DNA of 64,000 nucleotides from Mimachlamys varia (GCA_947623455.1 OX392534.1:12658001-12722000); one strand, 5' to 3'; positions 25,865 through 39,080 are shown, counted from the stretch's first letter. Program-made: numbers and translations. Notes: generated by a model from the letters alone, not told the origin.

Positions 25865-26778
25865 GTTGTCTGGTACCCTTGTCCGGGGGTGGGTTGAAGG
25901 GAGGAGGTGAAGGAGACTTTGGTTCCCTTGTCCGGGGGTGGGGTAAAGGGAGGAAGTGAAGGGAGGAGGTGAAGGAGACTTTGGTACCCTTGTCCGGGGT
26001 TGGGTTGAAGGGAGGAGGTGAAGGAGACTCTGGTACCCTTGTCCGGGGTTGGGTTGAAGGGAGGAGGTGAAGGAGACTCTGGTACCCTTGTCCGGGGGTG
26101 GGTTGAAGGGAGGAGGTGAAGGAGACGCTGGTACCCTTGTCCGGGGTTGGGTTGAAGGGAGGAGGTGAAGGAGACTTTGGTACCCTTGTCCGGGGGTGGG
26201 TTGAAGGGAGGAGGTGAAGGAGACTTTGGTACCCTTGTCCGGGGTGGGTTGAAGGGAGGAGGTTAAGGAGACTTTGGTACCCTTATCCGGGGGTGGGTTG
26301 AAGGGAGGAGGTGAAGGAGACGCTGGTACCCTTGTCCGGGGTTGGGTTGAAGGGAGGAGGTTAAGGAGACTTTGGTACCCTTATCCGGGGGTGGGTTGAA
26401 GGGAGGAGGTGAAGGAGACTTTGGTACCCTTGTCCGGGGTGGGTTGAAGGGAGGAGGTGAAGGAGACTTTGGTATACTTGTCCGGGGTGGGTTGAAGGGA
26501 GGAGGTGAAGGAGACTTTGGTACCCTTGTCCGGGGGTGGGTTGAAGGGAGGAGGTGAAGGAGACTTTGGTACCCTTGTCCGGGGGTGGGTTGAAGGGAGG
26601 AGGTGAAGGAGACTTTGGTACCCTTGTCCGGGGGTGGGGTAAAGGGAGGAGGTGAAGGAGACTTTGATACCCTTGTCCGGGGGTGGGGTAAAGGGAGGAA
26701 GTGAAGGGAGGAGGTGAAGGAGACTTTGGTACCCTTGTCCGGGGGTGGGTTGAAGGGAGGAGGTGAAGGAGACTAGGA
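25865..26778. repeat. Minisatellite, 48-49 bp unit
   Basis: About 19 copies of a G-rich unit containing GGTACCCTTGTCCGGGG and GGGAGGAGGTGAAGGAGAC. Strong purine/pyrimidine strand bias. Proline-rich or glycine-rich ORFs across it are repeat artefacts. Confidence 0.95.
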
Positions 26779-26806
26779 GTTGGCATTGCCTTTCCCCTTC
26801 CATACA

Positions 26807-26917
26807 CCACAGGGACACGTTACAGTAGTAATGTATGTATAAAATGTACGGGGGGGGAGCATATCGAATCCCCCCTACATTTTATACATGCATTACTATT
26901 GAAACGTGTTCCTGTGG
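26807..26917. repeat. Hairpin next to the 48-bp minisatellite
   Basis: Arms of about 50 bp run from CCACAGGGACACGT to the complementary ACGTGTTCCTGTGG, and both contain TGTATAAAATGTA. A G-run/C-run pair closes the stem around a 10-base loop. It begins about 30 bp after the last minisatellite unit. Confidence 0.65.
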
Positions 26918-27568
26918 TTACACTGTGTACTGTTACGGAATTAGATGTCCGTGATACAACTGTACTGTCAAGGATTAGGGTTATATTAGAATTAGTAACA
27001 GATCTGTGTAGTAACCATGCAAGTTCGGTACTTTTTATTTGTAGTTTGCAGAATAAAGTCGTATTTATTGTGAAATGACCTTGACCGGTAAAAATGTTGA
27101 AAGCTTGATAAAAGTTAGTCTTCCCTCGTCGTCTTTGGTTTGGGATGAGTTGCCAGTACTGCTAGCTGTCTGTACTGGTCTATAGTCCCACAACCTCGGT
27201 AATACGTGTACAGCCCGAACAGTTTCCGAACAGAAGGTTGTTTGGTAAACAGATATGTGTATCGCCAATCTAATTATCTCACCTTAGGCCCGGTAAATAC
27301 CGATAGCTGGAATGAGAGGGTGTTAACCTGTCAGACTCGCACCTATTGTGACACTTAAGTACCGTAGATGAAAGAAGCTATCTCAGACCTATAGTTTACC
27401 CGTTCCAACTTCTACGGCAATGTCGTTACATAAGCGTTATTACCGGGATCGGTAGACGGTGTAATAACACGCCAGACTAGTGTAATAACCGTGCATCAGT
27501 CTCGTACCGAGTACCAGTAAATCTCGTCAACTTCTACAAAATAAATGAAATCTTTTGTTTGGCTGCAG

Positions 27569-27761
27569 GCTACACCGACACCATGAAGTGCACGCGACCA
27601 GGGCGCCCCCTCGTGGCTCTCGTCAAATTCAGCAAACACAGGTGTCGGATGACAGGTGCTCACAATACAAAACCATGAAACAATATCCTCATTTCAATTA
27701 TCATTGCGATCTTATCGGAAAGCTCGTCATTCTATCGGATTACGTCATCATCACAGTGTAA
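27569..27761 (+). CDS. Weak candidate terminal exon
   Basis: A good acceptor (TTTTGTTTGGCTGCAG) ends at 27568 and is followed by about 63 open codons, through KTMKQYPHFNYHCDLIGKL to a TAA. Nothing upstream on the plus strand could be linked to it, and the sequence is not recognised. The exon overlaps a CTCF-like motif at 27598-27616. Chance openness is quite possible. Confidence 0.15.
27598..27616 (-). promoter_or_regulatory. CTCF-like motif, minus strand
   Basis: On the minus strand CCACGAGGGGGCGCCCTGG matches the CTCF core with one mismatch. The orientation is opposite to the motif at 54786. Confidence 0.3.
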
Positions 27762-28164
27762 GGGACGAGGCACAAACACACTGTTAGATTAGTAGACATA
27801 GTTTTAACAGTATAACTCAACTTTTAAAGTCTGCCAAGACTGAAATTTATTACTTGACATATTCACAACTGCTATAGTTCTACACTCACTAAAACATATC
27901 GCACGTGTCTCAATGATATACGTGCGTATTTTACATGATCATCACGTTAGAAATTTGCGTTAATAAGAATATGACCTCAAAACATAACAAGATATGACAT
28001 CCTGTGAATGGAACCATTATAAGGAGACTGAAGACGTAGAAACACACGCCGTTCGCCAGTTAAAAGCAATGTTGTTGGTACGATGTTTCACCTCCCAATT
28101 CTAGGCGACCCATGACCCCGAACATACGAAAATTCGGTGCCCTTTACCAACAACGGGTACTTGC

Positions 28165-30018
28165 AAACAGTGAATCTGAGGCCACACGAAGGTGTAAATC
28201 GTCATTCCCTAACTAACAGTGAATCTGAGGCCACACGACAGTGTAAATAGTCACTCCCTAACTAACAGTGAATCTGAGGCCACACGACGGTGTAAATCGT
28301 CACTCCCTAACTAACAGTGAATCTGAGGCCACACGACGGTGTAAATCGTCACTCCCTAACTAACAGTGAATCTGAGGCCACACGACGGTGTAAATCGTCA
28401 CTCCCTAGCTTACAGTAAATCTGAGGCCACACGACGGTGTAAATCGTCACTCCCTAGATTACAGTGAATCTGAGGCCACACGAAGGTGTAAATCGTCACT
28501 CCCTAACTTAGTGAATCCGAGGCCACACGACGGTGTAAATTGTCACTCCCTAGCTTACAGTGAATCTGAGGCCACACGACGGTGTAAATCGTCACTCCCT
28601 AACTTACAGTGAATCTGAGGCCACACGACGGTGTAAATCGTCACTCCCTAACTTAGTGAATCTGAGGCCACACGACGGTGTAAATCGTCACTCCCTTACT
28701 TAGTGAATCTGAGGCCACACGACGGTGTAAATCGTCACTCCCTAGCTTACAGTGAATCTGAGGCCACACGACAGTGAAAACTATCACTCCCTAGCTTACG
28801 GTGAATCTGAGGCCACACGACGGTGTAAATCGTCACTCCCTAGCTTACAGTGAATCCGAGGCCACATGACGGTGTAAATCGTCAATCCCTAGATTACAGT
28901 GAATCCGAGGCCACACGACGGTGTAAATTGTCACTCCCTAGCTTACAGTGAATCCGAGGCCACACGAAGGTGTAAATCGTCATTCCCTAGCTTAGAGTGA
29001 ATCTGAGGCCACACGACGGTGTAAATCGTCACTCCCTAACATGCAGTGAATCTGAGGCCACACGAAGGTGTAAATCGTCATTCCCTAGCTTACAGTGAAT
29101 CTGAGGCCACACGACAGTGAAAACTATCACTCCCTAGCTTACGGTGAATCTGAGGCCACACGACGGTGTAAATCGTCACTCCCTAGCTTACAGTGAATCC
29201 GAGGCCACATGACGGTGTAAATAGTCAATCCCTAGATTACAGTGAATCCGAGGCCACACGACGGTGTAAATTGTCACTCCCTAGCTTACAGTGAATCTGA
29301 GGCCACACGACGGTGTAAATCGTCACTCCCTAACTTACAGTGAATCTGAGGCCACACGACGGTGTAAATCGTCACTCCCTAGCTTACAGTGAATCTGAGG
29401 CCACACGACGGTGTAAATCGTCACTCCCTAACATGCAGTGAATCTGAGGCCACACGAAGGTGTAAATCGTCATTCCCTAGCTTACAGTGAATCTGAGGCC
29501 ACACGACGGTGTAAATCGTCACTCCCTAACATGCAGTGAATCTGAGGCCACACGACGGTGTAAATCGTCACTCCCTAACATGCAGTGAATCTGAGGCCAC
29601 ACGACGGTGTAAATCGTCACTCCCTAACATGCAGTGAATCTGAGGCCACACGAAGGTGTAAATTGTCACTCCCTAGCTTACAGTGAATCTGAGGCCACAC
29701 GACGGTGTAAATCGTCACTCCCTAACATGCAGTGAATCTGAGGCCACACGACGGTGTAAATCGTCACTCCCTAACATGCAGTGAATCTGAGGCCACACGA
29801 CGGTGTAAATCGTCACTCCCTAACATGCAGTGAATCTGAGGCCACACGACGGTGTAAATCGTCACTCCCTAACATGCAGTGAATCTGAGGCCACACGAAG
29901 GTGTAAATCGTCATTCCCTAGCTTACAGTGAATCTGAGGCCACACGAAGGTGTAAATCGTCATTCCCTAGCTTACAGTGAATCTGAGGCCACACGACGGT
30001 GTAAATCGTCACTCCCTA
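28165..30018. repeat. Minisatellite, 49-bp unit
   Basis: About 38 copies of a unit containing GTGAATCTGAGGCCACACGA and GTGTAAATCGTCACTCCCTA. Two unit types differ at the junction (CTTACAGT versus CATGCAGT), and the second forms blocks in the right half. Confidence 0.95.
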
Positions 30019-31761
30019 CAGATCTGGTCTTAGCCAGTGTAACTCTTTCCCTCAGCCTCGATGACAAGCATTCAATTTAAGCGGGCAATCACCGTGTCCC
30101 GTCACCCAAAATTCCTATCAGGGACTTTGATGATTGAATCATCAAGATCCCCCGCGTCTGATGTCACGTGATCTTGTCACGAAAACCCACGAGGATCGAC
30201 CGCTGTTCGTCATCGCGACCCTCGATGATCCAGACCCCGATAAGGTCCGCTTACCGTACCTGTGCTGAAGTATCGTAGATGAAAATTTACACTAATACCG
30301 GATATAATTCAAGATGGAAAATTATATCTTTATTTGTTTTAATATTCGTCTATTTGTCAGTATCATATTTTAATGTTATCGCGTGATTTTTTGTGAACTA
30401 ATACCTTATGTATCCATTATGGAGAGGGATTAATGAGTTGATAGAATTGGTAACTTGTTTAGCCTTTCGTTCAAACAATCAAATTTTGTTAATCCACACA
30501 TTGTACATTTGATCTCCGTTGACGTCGTAGACTGCTTCAACTGTCATTTAGCCATTTTGTTTATCACGCCGTTTACACAGTATCGAGACGGCTACATACG
30601 CTGCGTATTACACGTACATTATCAATCCTAATATGTATTTGAATATCGTGTGTTTATTTGCATTCCTGACTATACATTATATCTTATTAAAGTTTAATTT
30701 ATTGTTTATAATGGGTCAAATATCCACTGTATGTTTTTCACTTTGCAGCTGGACCCGATTTACGAGAACTCTACATTATGTTAGTAATTCATATACCGTA
30801 TTTTTCTATGTTAAGATTGTTAATGTCTGTGGAAAACGGATGTGTTATATAATTTACAGTCATAAACGGAAAAAGAGCACATGTACCATGTAAGTATATC
30901 ATATATATATTATGGGGGGGGGGGGAAACATAGCAATAATAATATAACAGAAAGATTATTAAAATAAGGCGCAATCAATTTTGAACATATTAAATTATAC
31001 TCAAAAAGGAGGTTGGTCAAGATGACCGAACGTATGCGATATTGCACGAGTTATCTCCACGGGTTTGTAGTGACAAGGTTTCCAAATTACAGATCAGAAA
31101 GTAACAGTCTAGTATATTATTTTCAAAAATAGTCATATAAAAAAAAACTTAAAAAAAACACACAAATATCAGCTTCACTTTAAGCTAATATACCGTATAC
31201 ATAACATATAGTTTACTTGAACAAGTCGTTTCTTGCAAGAGAGGTGGGTCGCTTTATGGTATTGGTCATGTAGCCTGAATATAGTTTAGTGACAAAAACA
31301 CACAGTTTGCACACATGACTATCTACGTTTGGACGTACTTTATGTATGCTCACTAAATAAAGCGGCATATATTTATGGCGTGAAAATCATGAGAACTTCG
31401 TGTTTGTCTTAACAAAATGTCTCTTTCATGTTTGATTAAGAGATATGAAGATTACCAGCAAAAATGCCTTTCATAAAAGTAAAATGACGACACACATACA
31501 ACCGCAGGTAATGAACTATTAATTGGAAAAAATGCAAATGAAGTTAAGCAGTTGTTCTATAGTAAAAATGTAAATATATGGATTGAAAGTCATTTTTTAA
31601 AACTTTCATAGTGCTATGAAAGGTCAGCCGTTACATCCATATTGAATGAAGCCCGCAAGTACATTTTCACTTGGTCCCTAAGATTGAAACATTTCCTGTA
31701 GTTTCATTGAAATTTGTTCAGTGTTGAGATTTCCAGACAAAATGTTTCACAAAAAAACATA
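30019..31761. other. No supported gene
   Basis: Holds a short palindrome (TGATGATTGAATCATCA, about 30129-30145), a G tract near 30915, and an acceptor-like site followed by LDPIYENSTLC and a stop near 30748-30783, which is too short to claim. The rest is AT-rich. Confidence 0.5.
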
Positions 31762-32230
31762 CAGTGAAACCTCGCTTAAAGACCACCTCAGAATTAAGAC
31801 CACCTCGCTATTAAGACCACTTCATTTCAGTCCCAAAAAATTATTTTATATATCTTTGTATTTTAAGCTTCAATATTGAGACCACCTCACTATTAAGACC
31901 ACCTTGCTATTAAGACCAGTTTTGAAAAGTCCCAAATACCACCTTTGCACGAAGTTTCACCTCACTACTCAGACCACCGACCAAACACAAAGTTACTTGG
32001 TGTGTATTCCACTGTGTACACCTGTCAAGTACGTGTACGATCAGTAAGCTGTATTTTGGTGTCCGATTGGCTAATTATAACAGTTATAACTACTGTGTGT
32101 TTAACGATATTAAGCTTATATCTTAGTTAATTGGTCACGAAAACATGTCAAAATGTGGATTAAAGAGAAATCTGTCTGCATGATCTCCTCGGTATTAAGA
32201 CTATTAAGACCACTAAGAGAGGTTTCACTG
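31762..32230. mobile_element. pogo/Tigger-like non-autonomous DNA transposon
   Basis: The ends are inverted repeats beginning CAGTGAAACCTC on the left and ending GAGGTTTCACTG on the right, the style of pogo/Tigger termini. The left flank is TA; the right flank is TG, so one side of the TA duplication has mutated. The interior contains several copies of a TTAAGACCACCT-like motif and no transposase frame. The overlapping small ORFs are not genes. At 469 bp it fits a MITE-class derivative. Confidence 0.7.
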
Positions 32231-32339
32231 TGTTGTTTAGTGACCGGGTAACCATGGCAACCGAAACTTCTGAAGAAAAACCTGCATTGACATCTACACC
32301 TGGTGCCTACCATTCCTGTGTAATATTATTGAAATAGGT

Positions 32340-32480
32340 TCACAAGTTTAGGAGATCTTCGCACAAGTTACTGTTGACGACATCTAACAGACCCCTAAAA
32401 TGTCCTTTATGGGCCCAGATTTGCTGTAGTATCACTGCACAGTACAAAGACAACATGATAAAGGTGTATGAATCTCTAAG
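32340..32480 (-). CDS. Candidate terminal exon, unknown gene
   Basis: On the minus strand a good acceptor (GTTATTGTTTCAG) is followed by 46 open codons starting LRDSYTFIMLSLYCAVILQQ, continuing IWAHKGHFRGLLDVV and ending LCEDLLNL with TGA. The composition looks protein-like, with a hydrophobic helix then an amphipathic end. It sits just outside the pogo/Tigger-like element (31762-32230). It could pair with the start-exon candidate at 34511-34569, but that needs at least one intermediate exon to fix the phase, and none was found. No family recognised. Confidence 0.25.
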   Translation of the reverse strand, partial: LRDSYTFIMLSLYCAVILQQIWAHKGHFRGLLDVVNSNLCEDLLNL

Positions 32481-32872
32481 CTGAAACAATAACACGGACA
32501 GGTCAGCAAGGGCCCCGTCTTGTGACGAATTATCTCCCGTAATCATCAAGCCTCGAGCTTTGGACCCATGCAGTGATCAAACCCAGCGATGTCGATCTAT
32601 GGTCAATTAACATCTTGTGAAATTCTTACCAACTTTGCTTCATGGTGTCATAAGGAAATATTCATCACTGAAAATTAACAAAATGTGACATTGTCTTATT
32701 GATTACAATGTGAACATGATGTTTTGCCATTTGACTTATTAAATTCTGACAAAGTTGGCTTCATAATGTCATAAGAAAATTGTGTTTCCGGTTTTTCGAC
32801 CGATCCTAGTTTTTAAGACAAAATATTTCGTTTTATCCGCCCCCGCATTCAAGGCACGTTTCAGTTTTTATT

Positions 32873-32930
32873 CGTCCTTAAATGACCCTGGCTTTTAATA
32901 GAACGTAAAAAACAATCAACCAACCAACTA
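32873..32930 (+). mobile_element. 3' tail of a truncated SINE
   Basis: GTCCTTAAATGACCCTGGC and an A-rich tail ending in CAATCAACCAACC match the 3' part of the SINE at 45507-45729. The head and core are missing, as expected for a 5'-truncated retrotransposed copy. Confidence 0.7.
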
Positions 32931-34510
32931 TTCGTCTCACTGGGCATTATCATCCATTTAAACAGCATGGCGATCATCGTCAGGTAATCGAAATGAAGCT
33001 GAAAAAAATTCACTTGTTGCTGAAAGGGCACATGTATCTACGTACGAGACCCTAATAAGTGACGAAATCGAAAATGCCACTCAAATTTAACCGTAGAAAA
33101 TGGCCCCACGGCCCACACACCCTCAAAATGTCCACCACAGGTCCCAATTCCCAATTATAACATGTCTAGCATTAATATACAATAGAAAAATGAAATGAAA
33201 TGATAATAAACTGTGAGCAGAAATCAGCAACAAAATAGAAACTTGCACCAAAACTTGCACCTGTGACGCCGCCGATACCGGGTGACAACTTAGTTCCCCT
33301 CTCCGAAGGAGAGCCGAGCTTAAAATGAATTCATCACACAATGGAAATTATTTTTAAAGCATCAGTTTTATTTTCAAAATAAATGGGCATGTGTATTTCT
33401 GCTACATCCATTCCAGGTCATTGCTGCATCAGATGGATCTGTAGATCTATGCGGACATCACGGATGAACAGCTTTCCTAAAATGTGAAAAAAAACAATAC
33501 TTATCCGGAAGCATGATACATTATTCGTACAATAACATAGTGAAAGTCTATCATAATTGGCGATAACACTTTCTAGAGCAAATATCACAGGTACATTTCC
33601 AGCTCCTGACATCGCCGTGTATTATGCCTATAATGGAACAGATGAGTGAATTCACGATGAACGGCCAGGTAAGGTATCGTATTGGAACTTGTTTGTGTCT
33701 TTACAAAATGTCCACCTGTCAACACAACATCGACTTCTATCGAAATAACCCATTATCAAAATAATAGGTTTCTTGTCTAGTTCAGAGGTGTATTAAATGG
33801 GGTCACCGTTGAGATAGGGTCAGAAAATGGTTCTAGTTGTGATACATCGTGCTTCATATAAAAGACGAAACAGTCGATACAGACTCCCTTTATTTTACGT
33901 CACATAACTCAAGAGAGGGTGAAAAAATACAAAGAAAACATACAAAAAAATCAATTGAGGAAACTCGCAGAAAAGTAACATTGTCTCGGACTGATAAAAA
34001 AATGTTCTACCTTAACAATATTACAAATGTATCCGAATTTACCACAACATTTTATGCATTCGGATGGAATTCACTTTATAAATTAAATGTCACCATTGTA
34101 TTATAACGTACAACATCAAACTTTCATAAAATAACAACTTGTGCCGTAGTTCGGGATCATAAATTAGACAATACCCAGAGCTTAACAGATTCTACAAAAC
34201 ACGATGATATGTTCCTACCGGATAAAATTATGAGAAATTGCACGCCATCATTCATGTTCATAATAAAGCATTTAATAGCTAAATTGAAGTTTTACAAATG
34301 TCATTTGACCCTTTATTAAGCGTATTCGTTGAGTAAAACAAACCAGCAGACGACAACCGATTGAAGTATGGCGAAAACTAGGCTAGGCCTACATGGGTCA
34401 AGCCTAATACGATTTACCAAACTAACAAAATGAAAATATATGAATTAACAAGAAAACAAGCATCATATATATATTATGCAATAAACCACACAGTAATTAT
34501 CAATACTTAC

Positions 34511-34569
34511 TCTTTAGGGAGGCCCGTATAGCCGAAAACAATAGTAGTCCGCTTCCACATGGTAGACAT
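34511..34569 (-). CDS. Candidate start exon, unknown gene
   Basis: On the minus strand an ATG opens MSTMWKRTTIVFGYTGLPK and runs into a near-consensus donor (GA, then GTAAGTATT), leaving in phase 2. There is no signal peptide. The next exon has not been identified; a cysteine-rich open stretch after an acceptor-like AG near 33611 is in phase but stops after 18 codons. Treat as a lead only. Confidence 0.22.
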
Positions 34570-35234
34570 AAGGAACTTGCAACTAATATACTAATATGCG
34601 GATAGAGACGGGCTCAAATATCCGGACAGCATATTCCAAACTTGGACCGCGCGGCCGTAACAGCACGGACTAAGTAATACGTAAATTAATTAGGTCCCAT
34701 AAAATGATATCTGTCTGACAATGTGTGTGTACATTAGATGCGTTTGGGATATCTTAATGGCTTTCTCTTATGTTTGATAAGCAGTCATAACATATATGTT
34801 CAAAAGCACTAAATAGGAAGTATTCGCCGATTTACTTTTAATTTGTTCTTACTTGTGAAGAAATTGGTATTTCTGTTGACTTATTTTCTAACTGAGTATT
34901 AAATGGCTGGAAATCAATTATAATCATTAAAACTGGTAAAGGAACGATGTTCTAAATTTAAAATAAACCTTTTGTTTTGACTTCAATAGGTGAATTTCTC
35001 GTTATGACTCTCTGGCAGCCAGTTTTGGCACACGCATATGGAAGGCCTGGTATTTGATTGCACATTTTTTTACAAAACTATCATTCTTTGCAATTACTAA
35101 TTTCCGGGTAAGGATACGTTTGATACATTGAATTAGTTTCACAGGGGCCTGAGAATTTGTTACAGGTAATTGCATACCTTACCTGAGCTTAAATGGCCAG
35201 TGAAGGGGACATTTTTATCGAAAATTAAAATCGA

Positions 35235-37540
35235 TCTAACCGCATATAAGTCCCTGATCTGACCCAGAACATATACGTCCCTGATCTGACCCAGATCATA
35301 TACGTCCCTGATCTTACCAAGGACATATACGTCCCTGATCTAACCAACGACATATATGTCCCTGATCAAACCAATGACATATATGTCCCTAATCTACCAA
35401 GGACATATACGTCGCTGGTCTCACCAAGGACATTTACGTCCCTGATCTGACCAAGGACATATACGTCCCTGATCTAACCAAAGACATATACGTCCCTGAT
35501 CTGACCAAGGACACATACGTCCCTGATCTAGCCAAGAACATATACGTCCCTGGTCTATAAAAGGACATATACGTCCCTGATCTAGCCAAGGACATATACG
35601 TCCCTGATCTAACCAAGGACATATACGTCCCTGTTTTAGCCAAGGACATATACGTCCATGATCCAACCAAGGACATATTCGTCCCTGATCTAACCAAGGA
35701 CATATACGTCCCTGATCTAACCAACGACATATACGTCCCTGATCTAGTCAAGGACATATACGTCCCTGATCTGTCCAAGGATATATACGTCCCTGATCTA
35801 GCCAAGGACATATACGTCCCTGTTTTAGCCAAGGACATAAACGTCCCTGATCTAACCAAGGACATATACGTCCCTGATCTAACCAAGGACATATACGTCC
35901 ATGATCTAACCAAGGACATATACGTCCCTGATCTAACCTAGGACATATACGTCGCTGATCTGACCAAGGACATAAACGTCGCTGATCTGACCAAGGACAT
36001 ATACGTCCCTGATCTAACCAACGACATATACGTCCCTGATCTAGTCAAGGACATATACGTCCCTGATCTGTCCAAGGATATATACGTCCCTGATCTAACC
36101 AAGGACATATCCGTCCCTGTTTTAGCCAAGGACATATACGTCCATGATCTAACCAAGGACATATTCGTCCCTGATCTAACCAAGGACATATACGTCAATG
36201 ATCTAACCAATGACATATACGTCCCTGATCTAACCAAGGACATATACATCCCTGATCTGTCCAAGGACATATACGTCCCTGATCTAACCAAGGACATATA
36301 CGTCCCTGATCTGACCAAGAACATATACGTCGCTGATCTGACCAAGGACATATATACGTCCCTAATCTAGCCAAGTACTTATACGTCCCTGGTTTAGCCA
36401 AGGACATATACGTCCCTAATCTAACCAAGGACATATATGTCCCTGATCTAACCAAGGACATTTACGTCCCTGATCTAACCAAGGACATATATGTCCCTGA
36501 TCTAAACAAGGACATATACGTCCCTGATCTAGCCAAGGACATATACGTCCCTGATCTAACCAAGGACATATACATCCCTGATCTGTCCAAGGACATATAC
36601 GTCCCTGATCTAACCAAGGACATATACGTCCCTGATCTGACCAAGAACATATACGTCGCTGATCTAACCAAGGACATATACGTCCCTGATCTAACCAAGG
36701 ACATATACGTCCCTGATCTGTCCAAGGACATATACGTCCCTGATCTAACCAAGGACATTTACGTCCCTGATCTAACCAAGGACATTTACGTCCCTGATCT
36801 AACCAAGGACATATATGTCCCTGATCTAAACAAGGACATATACGTCCCTGATCTAGCCAAGTACTTATACGTCCCGGGTTTAGCCAATGACATATACGTC
36901 CCTGATCTAACCAAGGACATATATGTCCCTGATCTAACCAAGGACATTTACGTCCCTGATCTAACCAAGGACATATATGTCCCTGATCTAAACAAGGACA
37001 TATACGTCCCTGATCTAGCCAAGGACATAAACGTCCCTGATCTAACCAAGGACATATACGTCCCTGATCTAGCTAAGGACATATACGTCGCTGATCTGAC
37101 CAAGGACATATATGTCCCTGATCTAACCAACGACATATACGTCCCTGATCTAGTCAAGGACATATACGTCCCTGATCTGTCCAAGGATATATACGTCCCT
37201 GATCTAGCCAAGGACATATACGTCCCTGATCTAACCAAGGACATATACGTCCCTGATCTAACCAAGGACATATACGTCCATTATCTAACCAAGGACATAT
37301 ACGTCCCTGATCTAACCAAGGACATATACGTCCCTGATCTGTCCAAGGACATATACGTCCCTGATCTAACCAAGGACATATACGTCCCTGATCTGACCAA
37401 GAACATATACGTCCCTGATCTAACCAAGGACATATACGTCCATGATCTAAACAAGGACATATACATCCCTGATCTGACCAAGAACATATACGTCCCTGAT
37501 CTGTCCGAGGATATATACGTCCCTGATCTAACCAATGACT
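35235..37540. repeat. Minisatellite, 27-bp unit related to the tiny palindromic insertions
   Basis: About 85 copies. The unit splits into a conserved 20-bp part CAAGGACATATACGTCCCTG and a variable 7-bp part, most often ATCTAAC (also ATCTGAC, ATCTAGC, ATCTGTC). The 20-bp part differs by one base from the reverse complement of the solitary insertion at 43484-43503. Since 27 is divisible by three, long repetitive ORFs appear on the minus strand; they are not genes. Confidence 0.95.
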
Positions 37541-39050
37541 AATATATGTCAGTTCATGTCTAAAACTAGCTTAACAAATTATCAGGCCCTGTCCCTGTGT
37601 TCAGGCGCCATAAAGTATATGAATATGTGTGTATTTTCGCATAGCATACTACAGGCACTGCGTGTTTGCCGTGTTTGCAGTGAGTCCGCGTAATGATGAA
37701 AATCTGAAAGTATGACTTTGACCACAGCATTACACTGTAAAGTTTTATAGGTGCTTTGACATTCATGTTATTTTATAGCTATACATGTATCATGCATTCA
37801 GAATAATATCAGATACACTTATATATCTGTAACGTAACTTTATTTATCTCCAAGTACAATATGTACCATCACAAACTTAGATAGCAGCTCTAATGTAATT
37901 CTGTGGTACCATATATATCTGTACCTTTAATTCTCTCAAGATTTAGTAATTGTATGCTCCCGTGTTCCATATCTTTCTGCCATTATTTTGTTTCTGTAAC
38001 TGTTCTGTTACTTATAAAACTAACTAAGCACTATCATAGTGTCACACATTACATCACATGTTACAAATACAAGTATGAGTAAAATGTACAATGGTAATCA
38101 AGACCACTTTTAAAGAGTAACTGTAGTGCAAATAGAAACTGAAATGATCAGACTCGTTGTGTCGGCATTAATACATTGTCGAAAACCGCATCGAAATCGG
38201 CCGACCGGTTACAAAGTTACGACAGGTTGAAGTTTGATTTTTTACCTGTTTTGCCACACGCTAATTAAGCGCACCGCGAACCGCTAAAAGTTGTGCACAC
38301 GTATTGGTGACGTCACAACGGGAACACAAGAAATTGGGTCCTATGTCTCTCTATGTATAATAGTAATATGTACGTCTGGTTGATTAGTGATTCAAAATGT
38401 ATTATACAATGAAATTAAGGGACGTACCATAATATGGGGGTCGGGAGAATAATCTGAAATCGTCATTCAAATAACTTTATTTTGATTCTTTCATAAATAT
38501 AGTGTTTATTGATTGTTCAAATTCATTTTAATGGACCCATATATATATATATGCGCTATCATATTGTAATACTCTGTGTCATTTATAATGTCAGTTATAC
38601 ATATCATTTATCCAATGATTCAAGAGTGACTCTTATAATAATACCTTTGAATATTGTAAATCTCATGTTAGTGTCCATTATATTACGTAATCAGATTAGC
38701 GGGATAATCTACCTGGTCAGTTCGATAACTTCACACGTAACTTGTTACTCAAATAGCAAGTAATTAACATTGGAGAGGGGTGGGGGTGGGGGGGCTATCA
38801 AAGTTAACTAAATTGTAATAGTTGAGTATGTTGCGGTTATCATCCCCTCTTTATAACTTCAAAATGTGTACTCTAAATCTGTAGTTACATGTAGATCTCG
38901 ACTGGAACATAGACTATCGAGTGCACGTGTATCTTTTGAAATCTCCGTAACCCACCGTCAACTCACACAGTATATGACACTTTTTTAATTTCGAGTTTGA
39001 CTCTTCTATTCAACGAGAAAAGTTTTGTTGAAAACTTGCTTGATATGTCT

Positions 39051-39080
39051 CAGGGACGTATATGCACATATACGTCCCTG
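39051..39080. mobile_element. Tiny palindromic insertion 1 (30 bp)
   Basis: Starts CAGGGACGTATATG and ends CATATACGTCCCTG. Flanked by ATATGTCT (39043-39050) and GTATGTCT (39081-39088), a 7 of 8 match. Confidence 0.6.

Noticed and set aside
26361..26818. Proline-rich minus-strand ORFs
   Set aside because: Translation of the 48-49 bp G-rich minisatellite in more than one frame.
28165..30018. Possible CRISPR array
   Set aside because: Regular 49-bp period but no unique spacers between repeats; it is a head-to-tail minisatellite in a eukaryotic genome.
30748..30783. Plus-strand terminal exon encoding LDPIYENSTLC and a stop after a good acceptor
   Set aside because: Only 11 codons, with no upstream exon to join.
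33123..33341. Minus-strand ORF with a hydrophobic stretch as a candidate membrane protein
   Set aside because: No supporting splice sites fit the neighbouring candidates and the GC-rich part looks like a dispersed repeat.
35421..37535. Series of repetitive minus-strand ORFs with MSLVRSGTY-type units
   Set aside because: Translation of the 27-bp minisatellite (nine codons per unit); frame breaks follow unit indels, not exon borders.
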